Shown here piece after piece: positions 20,082-24,072 of a stretch of 24,072 bases of DNA (positions are counted from its first letter, which is position 1; each line of letters starts with the position of its first letter). Source of the DNA: a virus; the IMG/VR virus record IMGVR_UViG_3300009428_000071, positions 1 through 24,072 of that record. One strand, 5' to 3'. The notes under the pieces were generated by a model. The model had not been told where the DNA came from. It searched no databases and saw nothing but the letters and a program-made list of their open reading frames with translations. A program made the position numbers and the translations under genes.

Positions 20082-22025
20082 ATGTCAGATGAAAATGAAC
20101 TACTACTTGAAGAGTCTGCACAAGAATGGATCATGGAAAAGTGTGATGGTTGGCGTGACCATTTTGAATCTAACTATGTAGAACGCTTTGACGAGTACAA
20201 TCGCCTATGGCGTGGTATATGGTCAGGAGAGGACTCTCTACGTACTAGTGAACGATCCCGTATAATCAGTCCTGCTCTGCAACAAGCTGTTGAAAGCAGT
20301 GTTGCTGAAGTAGAAGAGGCTACCTTTGGTCGTGGTCAATTCTTTGACATTCGTGATGACATGGATGACAAGGAACGTGCAGATGTTGAGTACCTAAAGA
20401 ATGCTCTTAGTGAAGAGTTTTCCCTTAACAAGACACGACAAGCTATTTCTGAATGTATTGTAAACTCTGCTGTATTCGGTACAGGTATTGGAGAGGTTGT
20501 TGTACAAGAGAAGACCCGAAGAGTTCCTTCTACACAGCAAGCTATGGATGGTCAGGTAGCTACCTATGGTGTTATGGAAACTAAAGAAGTTTCATGTACT
20601 ATTCGTCCTGTCCTACCACAGAACTTCTTAATAGACCCAGTAGCTTCCTCTATTGACGAGGCATTAGGCTGTGCTATTGACGAGTATGTGCCGATACATC
20701 AGGTACAACAGTTAATAGAAGAAGGTGTATATGAAGATGTTGATATTGATCCATCCTCTACGTATTCCTTCCTAGAAGCTAACGATGATATTACTGATTA
20801 TGATGAAGATCGTATTCGTTTAACTAAGTATTATGGTTTAATTCCTCGTTCAATGTTAGAGAGTTATCTGTACTCAGAAGATGAAGAAGTTATTTCCCTA
20901 TCTGAAACACTTACAGACAATGGTTCTGACTATGTTGAAGTAGTTGCAGTTATTGCTAACGGAACAAGTGTCCTAAAGCTAGAAGAAAACCCTTACATGA
21001 TGCAGGATCGTCCTGTAGTTGCATTCCCTTGGGATGTAGTACCTAGTCGCTTCTGGGGCCGTGGTGTTTGTGAGAAAGGATACAACAGTCAGAAAGCTTT
21101 AGACACAGAACTACGTGCTCGTATTGATGCACTAGCTCTGACAGTACATCCAATGATGGCTATGGACGCATCTCGTATGCCTCGTGGCGCTAAGATGGAA
21201 GTGAGGCCAGGAAAAACTATTCTTACGAATGGCAATCCTGATGAAATTCTAAAGCCAATGCACTTTGGTAATGTAGATAATATTACATTCAGTCAAGCTG
21301 ATCAACTACAGAGGATGGTACAGAACGCTACAGGAGCTATTGATAGTGCTGGTATCTCTGGTATGGTTGGTGGTCAATCGGCTTCTGGTGCTGTGTCTAT
21401 GGGGCTTGGTTCTATTATTAAACGTCATAAGCGCACCTTGATTAATTTCCAAGAGTGTTTCCTTATACCATTTGTACAGCAAGCTGCATGGCGCTACATG
21501 CAATACAACCCTGATAAGTTTCCTACTGGTGACTTTAAGTTTGTTCCCTCTAGTTCGTTAGGTGTTATTGCTCGTGAGTATGAGGTTGCTCAGTTAGTAC
21601 AACTACTACAAACAATGTCTCCTGATACTCCTATGTATCCTGAACTTGTTAAATCTGTTGTAGATAATATGAACCTAGCTAACCGAGAAGCTCTTATTGC
21701 TAAGTTATCAGAAGCTGCTCAACCAGATCCTATGGCACAGAAAGCTGCTCAAGTAGATATACAACAGAAGGAAGCTTACATTGCAGTGCTACAGGGACAG
21801 GCTCAGGAATCACAAGCCCGTACTGCTAAGTATAATACTGAGACTCAATTACTTCCTATGGAAGCAGAGACTGATCGTTTAAAAGTTCTTACTACTAATG
21901 TAGCTGATGGTGACACTGATGAAAAAGAGTTCGCCAAAAGAGCTAAGATTGCAGAGCTTGTATTGAAAGAGCGCGAGATCGAAAGCAAAGAAGCTATTGT
22001 TAATAAACAAATGAATGAGAAATAG
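20082..22025 (+). CDS. Portal protein (647 aa)
   Basis: Directly follows terL with AGGA 8 nt before its ATG. The N-terminal part (RFDEYNRLWRGIWS, then RIISPALQQAVESSVAEVEE ATFGRGQFFDIRDD) is typical of podovirus portal proteins, and the middle holds PFQ-like segments (VVAFPWDVVPSRFWGRGVCE KG, FSQADQLQRMVQNATGAIDS). The last about 110 residues are a charged coiled-coil-like tail (QKEAYIAVLQGQAQESQART, KEFAKRAKIAELVLKEREIE), as in P22-type portals whose C-terminal helices form a barrel into the head. Dodecameric DNA gateway and terminase docking site by family knowledge. Confidence 0.9.
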   Translation: MSDENELLLEESAQEWIMEKCDGWRDHFESNYVERFDEYNRLWRGIWSGEDSLRTSERSRIISPALQQAVESSVAEVEEATFGRGQFFDIRDDMDDKERADVEYLKNALSEEFSLNKTRQAISECIVNSAVFGTGIGEVVVQEKTRRVPSTQQAMDGQVATYGVMETKEVSCTIRPVLPQNFLIDPVASSIDEALGCAIDEYVPIHQVQQLIEEGVYEDVDIDPSSTYSFLEANDDITDYDEDRIRLTKYYGLIPRSMLESYLYSEDEEVISLSETLTDNGSDYVEVVAVIANGTSVLKLEENPYMMQDRPVVAFPWDVVPSRFWGRGVCEKGYNSQKALDTELRARIDALALTVHPMMAMDASRMPRGAKMEVRPGKTILTNGNPDEILKPMHFGNVDNITFSQADQLQRMVQNATGAIDSAGISGMVGGQSASGAVSMGLGSIIKRHKRTLINFQECFLIPFVQQAAWRYMQYNPDKFPTGDFKFVPSSSLGVIAREYEVAQLVQLLQTMSPDTPMYPELVKSVVDNMNLANREALIAKLSEAAQPDPMAQKAAQVDIQQKEAYIAVLQGQAQESQARTAKYNTETQLLPMEAETDRLKVLTTNVADGDTDEKEFAKRAKIAELVLKEREIESKEAIVNKQMNEK

Positions 22026-22028
22026 TTC

Positions 22029-22057
22029 TTGACTTTATAGTATTAGTATGCTATAGT
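22029..22057 (+). promoter_or_regulatory. Sigma-70 promoter between portal and scaffold block
   Basis: -35 TTGACT (22029-22034), 17-bp spacer, -10 TATAGT (22052-22057) with extended TGC. It starts 3 nt after the portal stop; expected start near 22064, about 33 nt before the next ATG. Very close in sequence to the promoter at 17505-17533, and probably boosts scaffold and capsid expression. Confidence 0.8.
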
Positions 22058-22096
22058 CCAGTCATTCTATCAGCGCCCTATCATAAGGAAAACGCA

Positions 22097-22351
22097 ATGT
22101 CAACACATACAGATCCTGAGTTAGAGAAGTATTACAATTCTTTAATTGATATTTTTCAAACAGAAGGATGGAAGAGCTTACTAGAAGACTTTACGTCATC
22201 GGAGACATCTCTCCGTGATCTTGTCACTTGTAAGACTGAAAAAGAATTACACTACCGCCAAGGGCAATTAGATATTATTGGAAAGCTATTAAGTTTTGAA
22301 GATGGTATCAAGAACTCTTATGAGGATTTCATGAATGATTCGAGTTTATGA
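22097..22351 (+). CDS. Hypothetical small acidic protein (84 aa)
   Basis: AAGGA seven nt before the ATG. Helical and acidic (DPELEKYYNSLIDIFQTEGW, TEKELHYRQGQLDIIGKLLS), ending in FMNDSSL. Small proteins with the 'YRQGQLDI...LLSFE' pattern sit between portal and scaffold genes in podoviruses as hypotheticals. Its last 17 nt overlap the next gene. Possibly a head assembly accessory by position. Confidence 0.8.
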   Translation: MSTHTDPELEKYYNSLIDIFQTEGWKSLLEDFTSSETSLRDLVTCKTEKELHYRQGQLDIIGKLLSFEDGIKNSYEDFMNDSSL

Positions 22352-22565
22352 TTTCAAATGTAGTGAATGTAGTTACATAGAAGAGAAGTATGTACGCTCC
22401 GACAGTCGGGAAAGTGTATGCTCTAAATGTAACAGTCTGTCTCATCGACAACTCGCTTCACCCATGTGTAAGTTAGACCCCCTATCAGGAGACTTTGCAG
22501 GGGCTACAATCAAATGGACGAAGCAACGCCAAAAACAGATTGAGATAGAACGTAGTAAAGCTTGA
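22335..22565 (+). CDS. Small zinc-ribbon protein (76 aa)
   Basis: GAGG nine nt before the ATG, inside the previous gene. Residues 9-32 hold CSEC and CSKC pairs in an FmdB-type zinc-ribbon arrangement (YDFKCSECSYIEEKYV, then VCSKCNSLSHRQLASP). The rest is basic (IKWTKQRQKQIEIERSK). Such proteins are frequent between portal and scaffold genes in podoviruses; the role is unknown. Confidence 0.8.
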   Translation: MIRVYDFKCSECSYIEEKYVRSDSRESVCSKCNSLSHRQLASPMCKLDPLSGDFAGATIKWTKQRQKQIEIERSKA

Positions 22566-22628
22566 GACTTCTTTTTGAAGTAACCTCATTTATATAAATT
22601 CCATAATACTAGATAGTACGGAGCAAAC

Positions 22629-23417
22629 ATGGCAACATTTTTAGATGGCAACCAAGAACCTCAACTAGATGATAATGAAGAGTATCAATCCTTAACTGAA
22701 TCCCTTGAATCAGCCTCTCATGAAGAAGAGCAAACTGGTGAAGCGGAAGAGATACCTGATAAATATCGAGGAAAGTCTGCTGCTGATTTAGTCCGAATGC
22801 ACCAAGAAGCCGAGAAGATGGCAGGTCGACAGGGCAATGAAGTAGGTGAGTTGAGAAAGCTGGTAGATGAATTTATAGTAAATAAATCAGCCGCTAAAGA
22901 ATCGCAACAGGAAGAGGTGAGTGATCTGGATTTCTTAGAGAATCCTAATGCAACCCTTGATAAGAAACTAGAAAACCATCCAGCTTTGAAAGCGGCAAAG
23001 GAAGCTACTGAGAAGTTAACAAAGATGGAAGCACGAGACAGGATCTTTGCAACCCATCCAGATGCGATGGATATAGTGAATGACAGTGGCTTCCAAGAAT
23101 GGGTTGGTAAGTCTCAGGCTAGGACTACTAAGTTACAGAAAGCAGACGCAGAGTTTAACTTTGACGCTGCTGATGATCTGTTTACAACTTGGAAAGAACA
23201 GCAAGAACTGATTGCAGGAGCTAAAGCTGCTACTGAAGGGGATCGTAAGCGTTCTCTTAAAAGTGGAAGCAATGGATCAGCACGAGGATCTGGTGAGACT
23301 ACTAAGAAGTTCCTGAAACGATCTGAACTATTACACATGATGCAGTACGAACCTGAACGATACCTTGCTAACAATGACGTTATAATGAAAGCGTATGCAG
23401 AAGGTAGAGTTCGTTAA
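22629..23417 (+). CDS. Capsid assembly scaffolding protein (262 aa)
   Basis: CGGAG five nt before the ATG. Acidic N-terminus, then DKYRGKSAADLVRMHQEAEK MAGRQGNEVGELRKLVDEF, a segment typical of podovirus scaffolds, a helical middle, and a basic C-terminal end (KSGSNGSARGSGETTKKFLK RSELL), the usual scaffold-coat contact region. It lies directly before the major capsid gene. It guides procapsid assembly and leaves before maturation, by family knowledge. Confidence 0.87.
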   Translation: MATFLDGNQEPQLDDNEEYQSLTESLESASHEEEQTGEAEEIPDKYRGKSAADLVRMHQEAEKMAGRQGNEVGELRKLVDEFIVNKSAAKESQQEEVSDLDFLENPNATLDKKLENHPALKAAKEATEKLTKMEARDRIFATHPDAMDIVNDSGFQEWVGKSQARTTKLQKADAEFNFDAADDLFTTWKEQQELIAGAKAATEGDRKRSLKSGSNGSARGSGETTKKFLKRSELLHMMQYEPERYLANNDVIMKAYAEGRVR

Positions 23418-23443
23418 TCTACTATTATTAGGAAATTTTTAAA

Positions 23444-24072
23444 ATGGCTACTTCAGTATATCCCGCCCAAGGTGGCGTAACAAACAACACTACTTCTGCT
23501 AGTTTTATCCCTGAGATTTGGAGTGATGAAATCATTGCTGCTTATAAGAAGGAACTAGTTATTGCAAACCTAGTTAACAAAATGCCTATGTCAGGTAAGA
23601 AGGGTGATACTATTTTCATCCCTAAGCCTAGCCGTGGCGCTGCTACTGCTAAAGTTTCTGGCACAGCAGTAACAATCCAGAATGAGACTGCAACTCAGTT
23701 GTCTATTCTCATTAACAAGCACTTTGAATACTCACGTATGATCGAAGACATTACCGACATTCAAGCGCAAGCTTCTATGCGTAAGTTCTATACTGGTGAT
23801 GCTGGTTATTCTTTGGCTAAGAAAGTTGAAGACGATCTATTCTCGTTAGGTAAGTCTGCTAATGGTGGTAATGGTTCTAGCTGGGCTAAGGCTCAGAAGA
23901 TCGCTGCTAATGGTGCTTTGTCAGATTATGCTGGTTCTGGTGCTCTAGCCTTTAACGATGCTGGCTTCCGTAACTTAATTCAGATGTTAGATGATGCAGA
24001 TGTACCTATGGACGGACGTTCTTTAGTTCTTCCACCTTCTGCTCGTAACTCTATCATGGGTATTGAGCGTTA
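23444..24072 (+). CDS. Major capsid protein, 3' end outside window
   Basis: The ATG at 23444 (MATSVYPAQGG) follows TAGGAAA about 9 nt upstream. The 209 visible residues are open to the window edge: TTSASFIPEIWSDEIIAAYK KELVIANLVNKMPMSGKKGD TIFIPKPSRG, a pattern of podovirus HK97-fold coat proteins, with an N-arm, E-loop-like GTAVTIQNETATQLSILINK and the start of the P-domain. It immediately follows the scaffold gene. It forms the icosahedral head shell. Truncated by the window, not by a lesion as far as seen. Confidence 0.9.
   Translation, partial: MATSVYPAQGGVTNNTTSASFIPEIWSDEIIAAYKKELVIANLVNKMPMSGKKGDTIFIPKPSRGAATAKVSGTAVTIQNETATQLSILINKHFEYSRMIEDITDIQAQASMRKFYTGDAGYSLAKKVEDDLFSLGKSANGGNGSSWAKAQKIAANGALSDYAGSGALAFNDAGFRNLIQMLDDADVPMDGRSLVLPPSARNSIMGIER

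Noticed and set aside
22567-22581. ACTTC-TTTTT-GAAGT hairpin after the zinc-ribbon gene
   Set aside because: Only 5 A/T-rich pairs with no T-run after it, so not a convincing terminator.

Overview
The window is part of a tailed-phage genome, most likely a short-tailed (podovirus-type) lytic phage of a marine or aquatic gammaproteobacterium. The evidence is a T7-style replication set (family A DNA polymerase, primase-helicase, 5'-3' exonuclease, single-strand-binding protein), a terminase-portal-scaffold-capsid block, and large ejection-type proteins. No RNA polymerase, integrase or lysogeny repressor is visible. Every promoter found looks like a host sigma-70 type, and one leader carries a boxA identical to the bacterial consensus, so the phage appears to depend on host transcription. 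The resemblance to SIO1-like or Zobellviridae-like phages is an inference from gene content only.

Layout: (1) 1-5448, rightward, the end of a late operon with four virion or ejection-type genes (the first cut by the window edge). (2) 5459-5484, a terminator that can work in both directions between converging operons. (3) 13055-5506, leftward replication operon from a strong promoter at 13085-13113: zinc-finger and HTH small proteins, primase-helicase, DNA polymerase, SSB, exonuclease, a frame-disrupted HNH nuclease, a metallophosphoesterase, a DUF3310 protein and tiny proteins. (4) 16732-13254, leftward early operon of small, mostly unrecognised genes plus a GP88-like protein. (5) 16733-17673, a gene-free control region with an early leftward promoter, the boxA leader, CTAYATTAG repeats spaced 15 bp, and a rightward late promoter. 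(6) 17674 to the end, rightward packaging and head genes: putative terminase small subunit, LysM-containing muralytic enzyme, TerL, portal, two small proteins, scaffold, and the start of the major capsid gene.

The rightward head genes leave the window at its right edge, and the left edge begins in the middle of a rightward virion gene. The simplest reading is one late operon that wraps around a circular or permuted map, with tail genes lying outside the window.

The most unusual signals are regulatory. Seven copies of the inverted repeat TTTCC-N3-GGAAA occur between 5.5 and 16.8 kb, all inside leftward-transcribed DNA, often touching stop codons. One shares an arm with a terminator in a way that could form a terminator/antiterminator switch. 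The boxA leader, first gene and terminator are arranged like a lambda nut-N-tL1 region. The primase-helicase gene has an internal ribosome binding site expected to give a second product lacking the zinc finger, as in T7 gene 4. Four small genes of 48-58 codons are also described.
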